Source: JALVDI01 sp039186435 (GTDB taxonomy: Bacteria; Myxococcota_A; Polyangia; Polyangiales; Houyiibacteriaceae). Taken from it: 64,000 nucleotides of DNA. Of the stretch, positions 49,888-58,600 are shown piece by piece (positions within the stretch are counted from its first letter, which is position 1; each line of letters opens with the position of its first letter). A program made the translations under genes and the position numbers. The stretch covers positions 5,298-69,297 of the forward strand of contig JBCDAA010000001.1 of NCBI GenBank assembly GCA_039186435.1, given 5' to 3'. The notes under the pieces are model-generated. The model ran no database searches. It was not told the DNA's origin and saw only the letters and a list, made by a program, of their open reading frames with translations.

Positions 49888-50876
49888 AGCGTCTGAGCTG
49901 TGTGATCTTCGTGGCCGTTCTTGGCTGTTCCGAGAGCGCGAGCCCGCGAAGCGTTTCCGCCGCGCCATCTTCGACCGGCGAGTCTCGCGTGGAGCAACCA
50001 GCTGGTTTTGCAGCGCGTCTTCAAACGCGGATCGAAGCGAACGCCCGCGCTGGGCTCTACCCAGGAGGCGCCACGGCGCCCGTGTTTCGGTTGCCTTCGG
50101 CGTCGCCCTACGCTGCGGGATGGGGGCAGACCGTGTCGCTTCGCGCGGACGGCTGGTACGTGGACGCGGAAGGGCCGTTTGGCGACGGCGCGTGGCAGTC
50201 GCACGTTCGCGCGGAGGACGCGTGGCCCAAGGTCGTCCTCGTGGTTGACGGCGAGGCATCGGCCGCGCGAGTTCTTGCGGAGGTCTCGCCGCACCTTCGC
50301 GAGTGGAGCGTGCGGGTTCACGTGACGCAGATGAAGCCGGAGTATCACCAAAACCTTGAGCAGCGCTTCGGTGCATGTCCGGCGCTACGAACGCTGATTA
50401 ACGCTCCGGCGGACGTTGGCTCGGGAACCCTCGCCGCCCTCGACGAGTGCCCCTTCGATGCGAGCGGTGACTACAGCCGAGCCGCTCTCGAAGAGGCCCT
50501 GCTTCGTCTGCACACGCCGCACTTCGTTGCGTTTCCGGCGACGGGTGCCGACGGCGAGAGCTTTCACGGCTGGCTCTTTAACTACCGCTCCGCTCAGGAC
50601 CTCGATTTCGAGCGTGAGTGCAGCGCGTTCGCGACCCATGCCCCAACGCAGTGCACGCGCATGGCGGCCTGCTTTCGGGAGGGTGAGTGCGCTGCGTTTC
50701 AGGAAGCGACTCGCGAGCTGGTCGCGACTCGCTACGACGCCAACCTCGAACGCGCGTGCGAACCGCTTGCGGGGCCGGACGCCGGAGCATGCGAAAAACT
50801 TGAGCGCTGTTTTGAGGGATCGCTCGAGGCGTGTCCTGACCTCCAGGACGCGTTCCTCGTGCTGCTCTCGCCGTAG
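49884..50876 (+). CDS. Predicted lipoprotein of unknown function
   Basis: A 330-residue protein from ATG 49884, with lipobox AVLGC. A stretch GWYVDAEGPFGDGAWQSHVR and the strand WPKVVLVVDGEASAARVLAE suggest an alpha/beta fold. The C-terminal third has regularly spaced cysteines (CSAFATHAPTQCTRMAACF, CEPLAGPDAGACEKLERCF, CPDL), likely disulfides. It is unrecognised and translationally coupled to the AgmX-type lipoprotein, with which it may interact. Confidence 0.65.
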   Translation: MKRLSCVIFVAVLGCSESASPRSVSAAPSSTGESRVEQPAGFAARLQTRIEANARAGLYPGGATAPVFRLPSASPYAAGWGQTVSLRADGWYVDAEGPFGDGAWQSHVRAEDAWPKVVLVVDGEASAARVLAEVSPHLREWSVRVHVTQMKPEYHQNLEQRFGACPALRTLINAPADVGSGTLAALDECPFDASGDYSRAALEEALLRLHTPHFVAFPATGADGESFHGWLFNYRSAQDLDFERECSAFATHAPTQCTRMAACFREGECAAFQEATRELVATRYDANLERACEPLAGPDAGACEKLERCFEGSLEACPDLQDAFLVLLSP

Positions 50877-50933
50877 GCGTTCTTTACCGAAGGCTAACGA
50901 GCGCGATCGGCAGCGCTCGCTAGGTTGGCCTTC

Positions 50934-51104
50934 ATGAAGACGAACTGGCTAATGGTCGCGACGATCGCGGTCGCATCCTGGACAACGACGGCTGCCGCGA
51001 GCGACGAAGCGCCCAAGTCGGAGCAGGACGAGGAGCCACCGCCGGTCGGCAACTCGAAGTGGCCTTCCTATCCCGCGGGCCCGTTCGAGCCGGTCGGCGA
51101 GTGA
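50934..51104 (+). CDS. Small secreted peptide, 56 residues
   Basis: A short gene from ATG 50934. Residues 1-23 form a signal peptide (MKTNWLMVATIAVASWTTTA) with likely cleavage before SDEA. The mature 33 residues or so are acidic and Pro-rich (DEEPPPVG, WPSYPAGPFEPVGE) without cysteine. Its stop overlaps the GTG start of the ferritin-like gene by GTGA, which supports real translation. Function is unknown. Confidence 0.55.
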   Translation: MKTNWLMVATIAVASWTTTAAASDEAPKSEQDEEPPPVGNSKWPSYPAGPFEPVGE

Positions 51105-51892
51105 CCGGCTTTTCGCTTCAGTGGTTTGGAGGCAGCGCGGAACGACGCTTTCGCCGGGACCGAAAGCCAGTGGAGATCGACTTTGCGTTGCTGGATCCTG
51201 CGGATCACCCACCGGAGATCGTGCGGGCTGCGCGCGCCGCTTGGACCTACGGCGCCTACCAGGAGTACTGCACCGGGGCGGCGTTTGCGGCGATTCAGGG
51301 AGCGCTCCTTCAAGCGGGAGCGCCCATCGACCTCATCGCGGTGGCAGCAGGATTTGTGGAGGACGAGATGCTTCACGCGGAGTTGAACGCGCGCGTTGCG
51401 CTGGCGCTCGGCGGTGGGATTTCGCCGCCGGTGGATCTTGCAAAGGTGACGCCCCGCACGTCGGGGGGTCCGCTCGAGGCCGCCCTCTCGCTCGTGGTTC
51501 AAACCTGCTGCGTGGGCGAAGCCTTTAGCGTTCCAATCCTTGCGGGGACGGCGCGAGCAGCCACGCATCCCGTGGTTCGGGCGGTGCTCAAACGGATCGC
51601 AAAGGACGAAGCCGCCCACGCCTCGTTTGGGGGGTGGGTTCTCGATTGGGCCACGCCTCTTCTGGATGACAGCCTTCGAAGGCACCTCGGAGAGGTCGCG
51701 AGTGCCGCCCTTCGTCGCTTTGAGCGTCAGCGGAGCGAGCTGCCCCTCGATCGCGACCACCCGTCGATCGCTGCGCTGGGCTGGCTGAGCGCGAGTGCTT
51801 GGGACCAGACGGCGGAGCGCGCGATTTCAGAGCTTGTCGTCGCTCCGCTGGAAGCGCGAGGAATTCCGGTCGAAACGGCGGGAATTCCGTAG
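51101..51892 (+). CDS. Ferritin-like diiron protein
   Basis: A 263-residue helical protein from GTG 51101. The diiron ligand pattern of ferritin-like enzymes is visible in order: QEYCTGAAFA (Glu), EDEMLHAEL (ExxH), CVGEAFSVP (Glu) and KDEAAHASFG (ExxH), one pair per helix. There is no export signal, so it is cytosolic. Proteins of this plan include ribonucleotide reductase R2, acyl-ACP desaturases, N-oxygenases and DUF455-like proteins; the substrate is unknown. The overlap with the gene for a small secreted peptide hints at a shared role. Confidence 0.72.
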   Translation: MTGFSLQWFGGSAERRFRRDRKPVEIDFALLDPADHPPEIVRAARAAWTYGAYQEYCTGAAFAAIQGALLQAGAPIDLIAVAAGFVEDEMLHAELNARVALALGGGISPPVDLAKVTPRTSGGPLEAALSLVVQTCCVGEAFSVPILAGTARAATHPVVRAVLKRIAKDEAAHASFGGWVLDWATPLLDDSLRRHLGEVASAALRRFERQRSELPLDRDHPSIAALGWLSASAWDQTAERAISELVVAPLEARGIPVETAGIP

Positions 51893-51919
51893 GGATCCCG
51901 ACGGTACATTGGGACGGCC

Positions 51920-53992
51920 GTGTCTCGCCTTCCTTCCGAACCCCATCGCGCTAACGTACCCGCCGTGGAGACGGGTCGGGACCCTCTGATCGGGCGGCGC
52001 CTCGGGGTGTACGAGGTGGAGCGGCGGCTGAGCACCGGCGGCTTCGGTGCGGTGTATGCCGCGCGCCATATTCGGACCGGTCGAAAGTACGCCCTCAAAG
52101 TGTTGCGACCCGATCGCGCCATCGTGTCCCCGGACGCGCGGACGCGTTTTCGGCGCGAAGCGGATGCCCTCGGTGCGCTTGGGCACGCAGGCATCGTTGC
52201 GATCCACGACTACGCACGCGAGGACGGGATCGACTACCTCGTCATGGATCTTCTCGACGGAGAGGATCTCGCGGCGCGGATCGAACGACGCGGACGCCTC
52301 CCGATGGAGGAAGCATTCACGCTCGTCGCCGGGATGGTGGATGCCCTCGACGCAGCGCATCGCGCGAAGATCGTCCACCGTGATCTGAAGCCGGCGAATA
52401 TATTTCTTGCGCACACGCCCGGTGAGGGTGAACGACCCGTTCTTCTCGACTTTGGGCTTGCGAAGGACACCAGCGGAAACGCGCAGAGTCTCACGGCCTC
52501 GGGCGAGACGCTGGGAACGCCGGCGTACATGGCGCCCGAGCAGGCGTCGGCGTCGCATGTCGACGAGCGAACCGACGTGTACGCGCTCGGGGCGGTCGTC
52601 TACGAAATGCTCGCTGGGGTCGCGCCTTTCGAGGGCAATGCGACCTCGGTGCTTCTGCAGGTGATGACGACGCCTCCGCGGCCTTTGCGCGAGCTCGTCG
52701 ACGTTCCGGATCACGTGGCGGCCGCGGTGCATCGCGCGCTCGAAAAGGATCCGGGGGACCGCTTTCCGAGCGTACTGGCGTTTCGCGATGCCCTCTTTCG
52801 CCGCGGGGTTGAGGTGCCGCCGACCCGGCCGATGCCGGCGCCGGTGATCGAGAGTGGCGCGCCGCAGAGCGCGGTTGGTGCGCGGAGCACGGGGTCTTCG
52901 TTTCGCCGGGGGCTGCCAGTGGGGCTTGCGCTCGGCGCGGTGGCGGTCGTCGCGGGTGTGCTCTGGGTGACGACTTCGCCGGAACCGGAGCCCGTGGCGA
53001 TGAATGCGGCGGCGCCGACTCTCGTCGACGGAGAGAACGTGGAGACTTCCGAGACAGAGACCTCGGTCGAAAGCGCCGAGACGGAGTCCGCAGAGACGGA
53101 GTCCGCGGAGACGGAGTCCGCCGAGTCCCTGGAGAGCGCGGAAACCGAAAGCGCCGAGACTGAAGCCGTCGCGGAACCGACCGTTGAGACGATGCGCACG
53201 GCGAGGCCAACGATGCGGCGCCGGGTCGCCATGACGTCCATGGTCGGCGCGCCTCCCCCGGAGCCGGTGGACGTTGCAAGCGCGCGACCGCAACCGACGC
53301 GCGTCGAAGCGCCGAGCGAGCGTTCCACGCCTCCGAGCGATAGCGAGGGCGACGCGACCCGACGCGCCGAACTCCGCCAGCTTCGGGGACTCCTCGCGAC
53401 GGTTAACCAGATGCGCCAAGGCCTTCAGGTGCTTCAGCGAGGTCAGGAGCCTTCCTTTTGTCGCGGCCAACGTCGACGTGCCGCCGGTGGCTCCCAGCTC
53501 GTTGTGAGCGAGGGCCAGCGGCTCGATCGGCTGAGGCGGCGGGCGTGCGAACCCTTCGAGGCTGCGCGGGAGCCGGATTCCGAGGTGCGCGGACTCTATC
53601 GCCGCTTTCCCGACACCCTTGACCGTTCGCAGCGAATGGCGCGCGAGAACTCCTCGACGAATCAGCCTCGGGCGATCGCAGAGCAGATCGACGCGGCGAT
53701 CGATCGTGCGCGAACGGCGTTTGGTGGCGTCGAAGAAGGGCGGCGTCCCTTCCCGTGCGACAACCCGGTGTGGTCGGAGCTTCGACGCCTGAGTACTTCC
53801 GAGAACAACTGGGCGGGGACGGCCGCGCGACGCGTTACCCAGGCGCAGTCGCGTATCTGCCAGCGGCTCGGGCTCGGCCGAACGCGGCTTTCCGGCGTGG
53901 CGCGCACCGCGGATACCGATCTTGATGACGTGGAGGGCAGCGTCCGAGCGGCGATTCGACCCCTCGAAGCGTATCTAGGAGAACAGGGATGA
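51920..53992 (+). CDS. Membrane-anchored Ser/Thr protein kinase with extracytoplasmic domain
   Basis: A 690-residue protein from GTG 51920. The kinase domain spans residues 29-295: LSTGGFGAVY (P-loop), ALKVL (Lys60), HRDLKPANIFL (153-163), DFGLAKD (177-183) and GTPAYMAPEQA. All catalytic residues are present. A membrane helix lies at about 333-351. The outside part starts with an acidic Glu/Ser/Thr repeat (VESAETESAETESAETES), then a helical domain (about 480-690) holding PFPCDNPVWSELRRL and QSRICQRLGL. A similar domain forms the secreted protein encoded next, whose start overlaps this stop by ATGA. It likely senses an envelope signal and phosphorylates cytosolic targets such as FHA proteins. 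Confidence 0.9.
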   Translation: MSRLPSEPHRANVPAVETGRDPLIGRRLGVYEVERRLSTGGFGAVYAARHIRTGRKYALKVLRPDRAIVSPDARTRFRREADALGALGHAGIVAIHDYAREDGIDYLVMDLLDGEDLAARIERRGRLPMEEAFTLVAGMVDALDAAHRAKIVHRDLKPANIFLAHTPGEGERPVLLDFGLAKDTSGNAQSLTASGETLGTPAYMAPEQASASHVDERTDVYALGAVVYEMLAGVAPFEGNATSVLLQVMTTPPRPLRELVDVPDHVAAAVHRALEKDPGDRFPSVLAFRDALFRRGVEVPPTRPMPAPVIESGAPQSAVGARSTGSSFRRGLPVGLALGAVAVVAGVLWVTTSPEPEPVAMNAAAPTLVDGENVETSETETSVESAETESAETESAETESAESLESAETESAETEAVAEPTVETMRTARPTMRRRVAMTSMVGAPPPEPVDVASARPQPTRVEAPSERSTPPSDSEGDATRRAELRQLRGLLATVNQMRQGLQVLQRGQEPSFCRGQRRRAAGGSQLVVSEGQRLDRLRRRACEPFEAAREPDSEVRGLYRRFPDTLDRSQRMARENSSTNQPRAIAEQIDAAIDRARTAFGGVEEGRRPFPCDNPVWSELRRLSTSENNWAGTAARRVTQAQSRICQRLGLGRTRLSGVARTADTDLDDVEGSVRAAIRPLEAYLGEQG

Positions 53993-55146
53993 ACGGTCGA
54001 TTCTGCGTCGCGCTTCTCGTGGCGGCGCACACGCTTCCGGTGGCGCGCTCGGAGGCACAAGAGGTGACCTGCACCGTCGAGCAGCGCGCGTGCGATCAGG
54101 AAGACGCGGCGTTCACCCGGCAGATGCGGCGCCTAAGTGAAGCTCACGCGGACGTACGTCCCGCGTTTGAATCCCTTCGACTCCGACGTCTCGCTGCGTG
54201 CCACGACTACAATGTTTGTGGGGCGACCGGGATCGAGCTTCAACGGATTCGCCTTTGGAGTGAGGGGGAGCTCGAGGCGTTTCGCTCCGTGGCGGCGAAC
54301 CCTGCGAGCCGAACGGTTTGGGCGCGCGGCCTTGGAAGTCGTTTCGCCTTTGTCGTGGCGGCAGGCGTGCAGACCTCGCAGGTGACGCCTCCGCGGCCGG
54401 TCGCGACGCCTCAGGTACGCCAGGCGATTTCGCAGATGGAAAACGACATCGAAAGTCTGGAGGGACTTCAGCCGATTTTGCCCCGCATTCGCGATGGGCT
54501 GACGTCGCGGCGGGGGCGTCTTCCCTCCGCGTGCTCGGAGGAGATACGCAACGACCTTCGTGCTGTGGTTCGCCTTGGCGGAACGGCGGCGAGCGAAGCT
54601 CGTGGACTCCGTGGCGACCTCGACCGTTACTGCCGACGCTTTGAGCTTCACCTCCAGCCGGACGAAGCCCACCAGAACCGAATGCGTCGTTTTGTGACGA
54701 CCCTGACGCGCATCGACGGCTACATCGCGGACATCCGGCGGTGTGCGGATCCTGGGCCCTATACGGGCCGCTGCCGAAACGCGTATGGCGATCAGACCTC
54801 GAACCTCATTCGGGAGCTCCGTCAGGCGGATCGGATCATGCGCGACGTGCGCCGCGCCGTGGGCAACATTCCGGAGACGACCTTTCCCTGCAACCACCGA
54901 ATCTGGCGGCGCGTGGAGGAGAGCGAGTGGCTCCACAGCACGCTCCGGGCGCAGATTCCCGGGCTGTCGCGCAGCGCAAAACGGCTCTGTGAGGCGATCG
55001 GGATCGACGACGAAGAAGTGAACGAGCAGAAGACGCGAATTCTCAACACCGTGGAACAACGGACGGCGCGCACGCGAGACATGCTGCGTTCGCGTCGGGA
55101 GTCTGTGGCGTCGATGCGTCGCAACTTCGGCCTCGAAGACGAATGA
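53989..55146 (+). CDS. Secreted protein related to the neighbouring kinase's sensor domain
   Basis: A 385-residue protein with a signal peptide (MNGRFCVALLVAAHTLPVAR, mature near QEVTC). Its C-terminal half is helical and contains TTFPCNHRIWRRVEESEW and SAKRLCEAIGI, closely echoing PFPCDNPVWSELRRL and QSRICQRLGL in the upstream kinase's outside domain. A CRRFELH segment also echoes the kinase CEPFEAA. The two appear to share one domain type, with conserved cysteines. Coupled by ATGA to both the kinase and the SRPBCC gene. Probably a periplasmic partner of the kinase (inference). Confidence 0.72.
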   Translation: MNGRFCVALLVAAHTLPVARSEAQEVTCTVEQRACDQEDAAFTRQMRRLSEAHADVRPAFESLRLRRLAACHDYNVCGATGIELQRIRLWSEGELEAFRSVAANPASRTVWARGLGSRFAFVVAAGVQTSQVTPPRPVATPQVRQAISQMENDIESLEGLQPILPRIRDGLTSRRGRLPSACSEEIRNDLRAVVRLGGTAASEARGLRGDLDRYCRRFELHLQPDEAHQNRMRRFVTTLTRIDGYIADIRRCADPGPYTGRCRNAYGDQTSNLIRELRQADRIMRDVRRAVGNIPETTFPCNHRIWRRVEESEWLHSTLRAQIPGLSRSAKRLCEAIGIDDEEVNEQKTRILNTVEQRTARTRDMLRSRRESVASMRRNFGLEDE

Positions 55147-55505
55147 ACGCGGTCTTCAATCACAGTCAGGTCTTTGCGGTCCCTGCCGCCGAGCTCTTCG
55201 ACGCCATGGTCTCACGCTTCGCGGAATGGTGGGGCGAGGAAGCGTCGCTCGATCCGAGCGTGGGTGGCCGTGTGTTGAGCCAGGTGGATGGAGAGCGGGA
55301 AGAGGGCGTCGTCAAGAAGTTCGAAGCGCCGATGAAGCTCTCGATCGAGCTCGGCGAGACGCTGGCGATGATGATCCTGCAAGAGTCCCCCGAGGGAACG
55401 ACGCTTCAGCTTTTGCACACCCGCTTTGCATCGGGCGACGACCGCGATCGCTACGCCCCGAACTGGGAAGCGCGGCTTGCGCGCCTTGCGACGCTCGTTG
55501 CGTAG
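55143..55505 (+). CDS. SRPBCC/AHSA1-like small protein
   Basis: A 120-residue cytosolic protein of the START-like (SRPBCC) fold: an N-terminal FNHSQVFAVPAAELFDAMVS, a GGRVLSQV turn, strands TTLQLLHTRFASGD and a C-terminal helix (NWEARLARLATLV). AHSA1-type proteins bind small hydrophobic ligands or regulate Hsp90; the ligand is unknown. It overlaps the secreted-protein gene by ATGA, ending a three-gene unit with the kinase. It is convergent with ilvD (17-bp gap). Confidence 0.75.
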   Translation: MNAVFNHSQVFAVPAAELFDAMVSRFAEWWGEEASLDPSVGGRVLSQVDGEREEGVVKKFEAPMKLSIELGETLAMMILQESPEGTTLQLLHTRFASGDDRDRYAPNWEARLARLATLVA

Positions 55506-55522
55506 CGCGCGCGTAGCCGTGA

Positions 55523-57214
55523 TCAGCCGTCGGTGATGCACCCCGTGGAGGCGGAGCTCACCAGCTTCGTGTACTTCGCGAGACGTCCGCGTGTTGTCTT
55601 GGGTGCGGGCGCGGTCCACTTCGCCCGCCGCGCGTTGAGTTCGTCGCGATCGACGTGAAGGTCGAGGGTGCGTTTCTCCGCGTCGATTTCGATGCGGTCT
55701 CCGTCTTGCACGAGCGCCAAGGGACCGCCCGCGGCGGCTTCGGGAGTGATGTGGCCAACGATGAACCCGTGCGAGCCGCCACTGAAGCGACCGTCGGTGA
55801 TCAGGGCCACGTCGCTCCCGAGTCCGGCGCCCATGATGGTGGCCGTCGGAGCGAGCATTTCCGGCATTCCCGGACCGCCCTTCGGACCTTCGTTTCGAAT
55901 CACGACCACGTGGCCCGCCCGAACGGCGCCCTCTTTGACGGCCTCGAGCATGGCTTCCTCGCCGTCGAAGACGATGGCGCTGCCCTCGAAACGGAGACCT
56001 TCCTTGCCGGTGATTTTTGCGACGGCGCCTTCGGGGGCGAGGCTTCCCTGGAGGACGGTGAGGTGGCCGGTGTCTTTGATCGGCGTGGCGACGGGCCGAA
56101 TCACGTCCTGTCCATCGGCGAGTCCCGGAAGCGCCGCGAGGTTTTCGGCGAGGGTTCGCCCGGTGATGGTCCGCTGCGCCCCGTCGAGAAACCCTTCGCG
56201 CAGGAGCAGCTTCATCACCGCGGGCGTTCCGCCGACGCGGTGGAGGTCTTCCATCACGTAGCGGCCGCTGGGTTTGAGGTCGGCAAGGAGCGGCACCTTG
56301 CTGCTGATGCGCTGAAAGTCGCTGAGTTCAAGCGGCAGGTCGAACGCATGCGCGATTGCGAGAAGATGAAGCACCGCGTTGGTGGATCCGCCGAGCGCGA
56401 CGACGACGGTGATCGCGTTTTCGAGACTCTCTGCGGTGACGATGTCGCGGGGGCGCAGGTTGGAGGCGAGGAGGCTCTTCGCGACCCGCGCGGCCTCCTT
56501 AAGCTCCCCGTCTTTGCGAGGATCTTCCGCAGGGATCGACGACGAATAGGGGAGGGTGAGACCGAGCGCCTCGATCGCGCAGGCCATCGTGTTGGCGGTG
56601 TACATCCCTCCGCAGGCCCCCGGGCCGGGGCAGGCGTTTTCGACGATGTCCTGCCGCGTCTCCTCGTCGATGCGGCCGGCGATGGCCTCGCCGTAGCTCT
56701 GAAACGCGCTGACGATGTCGAGTTTGTGTTTCGTGCCCGCCGCGTCGGTACGGATTCCAGCGCGAATGGTTCCGCCGTAAATCATGAGGCTCGGGCGGTT
56801 GAGGCGGCCCATCGCCATCACGCAACCGGGCATGTTTTTGTCGCAGCCGGCGATGGCGATCATCGCGTCGTAGTGCTGCGCGCCCATGACCGTTTCGATG
56901 GAATCGGCGATGAGGTCCCGGGACGGTAGCGAGTAGCTCATCCCGGAGGTGCCCATCGAGATCCCGTCGGAGACGCCCACGGTGTGAAAGCGAAAGGCGA
57001 CAAGATCTTGTTCGCGGGTGGCGCCCTGCACCACTCCTGCGAAGTCCCCGAGGTGCATATTGCACGGGTTGCCGTCCCACCAGACGCTCGCGATCCCAAC
57101 CTGAGCCTTGTCGAGATCGTCCTTGGAAAGGCCCGCCGCGTGGAGCATCGCTTGGGCCGCGCCGTGAGAGGCGTCCTGCGTGATCGTTCGGCTGTGTCGG
57201 TTGAGCTTCGCCAT
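55523..57214 (-). CDS. ilvD: Dihydroxy-acid dehydratase
   Basis: A 563-residue enzyme of normal length for IlvD, which dehydrates dihydroxy-isovalerate and dihydroxy-methylvalerate in valine and isoleucine synthesis. Iron-sulfur cysteines are visible in DGNPCNMH, IAGCDKNMPGC and the CPGPGACGGMYTANTMAC stretch. The HTVGVSDGISMGTSGM and C-terminal GGSHGFIVGHITPEA blocks are also typical. It is a standard housekeeping gene here, without other branched-chain genes nearby. Confidence 0.96.
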   Translation of the reverse strand: MAKLNRHSRTITQDASHGAAQAMLHAAGLSKDDLDKAQVGIASVWWDGNPCNMHLGDFAGVVQGATREQDLVAFRFHTVGVSDGISMGTSGMSYSLPSRDLIADSIETVMGAQHYDAMIAIAGCDKNMPGCVMAMGRLNRPSLMIYGGTIRAGIRTDAAGTKHKLDIVSAFQSYGEAIAGRIDEETRQDIVENACPGPGACGGMYTANTMACAIEALGLTLPYSSSIPAEDPRKDGELKEAARVAKSLLASNLRPRDIVTAESLENAITVVVALGGSTNAVLHLLAIAHAFDLPLELSDFQRISSKVPLLADLKPSGRYVMEDLHRVGGTPAVMKLLLREGFLDGAQRTITGRTLAENLAALPGLADGQDVIRPVATPIKDTGHLTVLQGSLAPEGAVAKITGKEGLRFEGSAIVFDGEEAMLEAVKEGAVRAGHVVVIRNEGPKGGPGMPEMLAPTATIMGAGLGSDVALITDGRFSGGSHGFIVGHITPEAAAGGPLALVQDGDRIEIDAEKRTLDLHVDRDELNARRAKWTAPAPKTTRGRLAKYTKLVSSASTGCITDG

Positions 57215-57259
57215 CGCGTGACTATGCGCTGACGTGTCGCTGTCGGCTAGCGGTCGGCC

Positions 57260-58543
57260 TCAGCAGCCGGAGCCAGCGACCATTCGGGCGTCCCGGTTGT
57301 TCCATCCCACCGCGCTTCGCGCCGGATGGAGCCAACCAAGAATGCGACCTGCGAGAGACCCCTCCCGAGCCGGGAAGGTCCCCGACCGAAGGTCGAATAC
57401 AGCGCGTCCTGCGTCGCGAAACAACACCACGAGGTTCTCGGTGGCATCCAAGGGTGCGATGGTGCAGTCGAGGGTGATCCGCGTATCGGGCAGCTCGAAG
57501 TCCTGTACGGCTCCGGAGACACGGACATGTCGGATCGGACCATCCATGCAGAAGAGGAACGCGGAGCCCGCCTCGGTGATTTGAAAGCTCGGCCGTGCGC
57601 AGTCGCGGACCACGGTGTTGGTACCGGTCGAGCGAATCTGCTCGAAGGTCGCGATGGAGCTCATGGGCGTGGAGTCACCACGCGCGAGCCAAACGTCCCC
57701 GTTTCCAGGGAGCCCGGCGATCCACGCGGGGGCTTCGACCTCGCGGACCAGCGACGAAAGCGGTCTGCCTTCCAGGGAACATCGGCCCGCGTGCAAGACC
57801 CGCTGTCCTGCAACCGACGCAAAGTCTGTGAGGCCGCAGGGGACGCTCCCGTCGCTCGCCTGGGGTGCACCGAGGGCAAGGAGGCGGTCGAGCTCGGGGC
57901 CGACGCGGTTTCCCTCCGCATCGACGAGGCCGCGCCGGAGATCGCGCACCGTCGTTGAGAAGAGTCCCGCCGCGGTCTCTCGGACCCTCGAGCGATCGCT
58001 CAACACGACGGCTCGTTCCGCGCCTACCAACACTGAAGTGACGTCGAAGAGTCCATCTTCGGCGGGGGTCAAACAGGCAACGACGACCTGTTCCCCGCTC
58101 CGTGACCATTCAAACTCCGAGAACCTTCCGTCGCACCGAAATCCTGCGGTCGCTTCTGCGCGCGACAGCACTTCGAAGCGTTCATTGGTGTCGATGTCGA
58201 AGGCGAAGACTTCGTCCAGGGTTTGCGTACGCTCGCCGAAGTCCTCGTAGGCGACCACGATCAAACGACGCCTCTCCAGATGGCCGGTCGCGAAGACGCG
58301 TGCGCTGTCGGAGATGTCGAAGCGCAGGAGCACGCGCGAGGCACCGAGGAGGTCGCTTGCGAAAATTGTCGCTTCGTCGCCGTCCTGGTCGACGAGGAGA
58401 AGCTCGGCCGCGGACGGTGTTTCACCTGAGTCTGGGATGGCGCCGTCGACTCTGTCGCCCGCGCCTCCATCCACGGCGTCGCGCTGCTGGCTTTTGGGGC
58501 ATCCTGCGAGAGCCAACGCAAGAAGAATGGCGCACCGTTTCAT
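57260..58543 (-). CDS. Predicted lipoprotein, beta-propeller-like, unknown function
   Basis: A 427-residue protein from ATG 58543 with lipobox ALAGC. An acidic linker (DGGAGDRVDGAIPDSGE) leads to repeated WD/kelch-like four-strand units: ELLLVDQDGDEATIFASDLL, RLIVVAYEDFG, FEWSRSGEQVVVAC and so on. This layout is like the propeller lipoprotein at 22794-23981. No active-site motif is visible. A Met a few residues upstream (58558) is an alternative start. Confidence 0.7.
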   Translation of the reverse strand: MKRCAILLALALAGCPKSQQRDAVDGGAGDRVDGAIPDSGETPSAAELLLVDQDGDEATIFASDLLGASRVLLRFDISDSARVFATGHLERRRLIVVAYEDFGERTQTLDEVFAFDIDTNERFEVLSRAEATAGFRCDGRFSEFEWSRSGEQVVVACLTPAEDGLFDVTSVLVGAERAVVLSDRSRVRETAAGLFSTTVRDLRRGLVDAEGNRVGPELDRLLALGAPQASDGSVPCGLTDFASVAGQRVLHAGRCSLEGRPLSSLVREVEAPAWIAGLPGNGDVWLARGDSTPMSSIATFEQIRSTGTNTVVRDCARPSFQITEAGSAFLFCMDGPIRHVRVSGAVQDFELPDTRITLDCTIAPLDATENLVVLFRDAGRAVFDLRSGTFPAREGSLAGRILGWLHPARSAVGWNNRDARMVAGSGC

Positions 58544-58600
58544 CGGTCTCCGCTCCATCGATCGACGCGGGAACGTCCCCGCCTCAAGCGGTTTGCAGGT

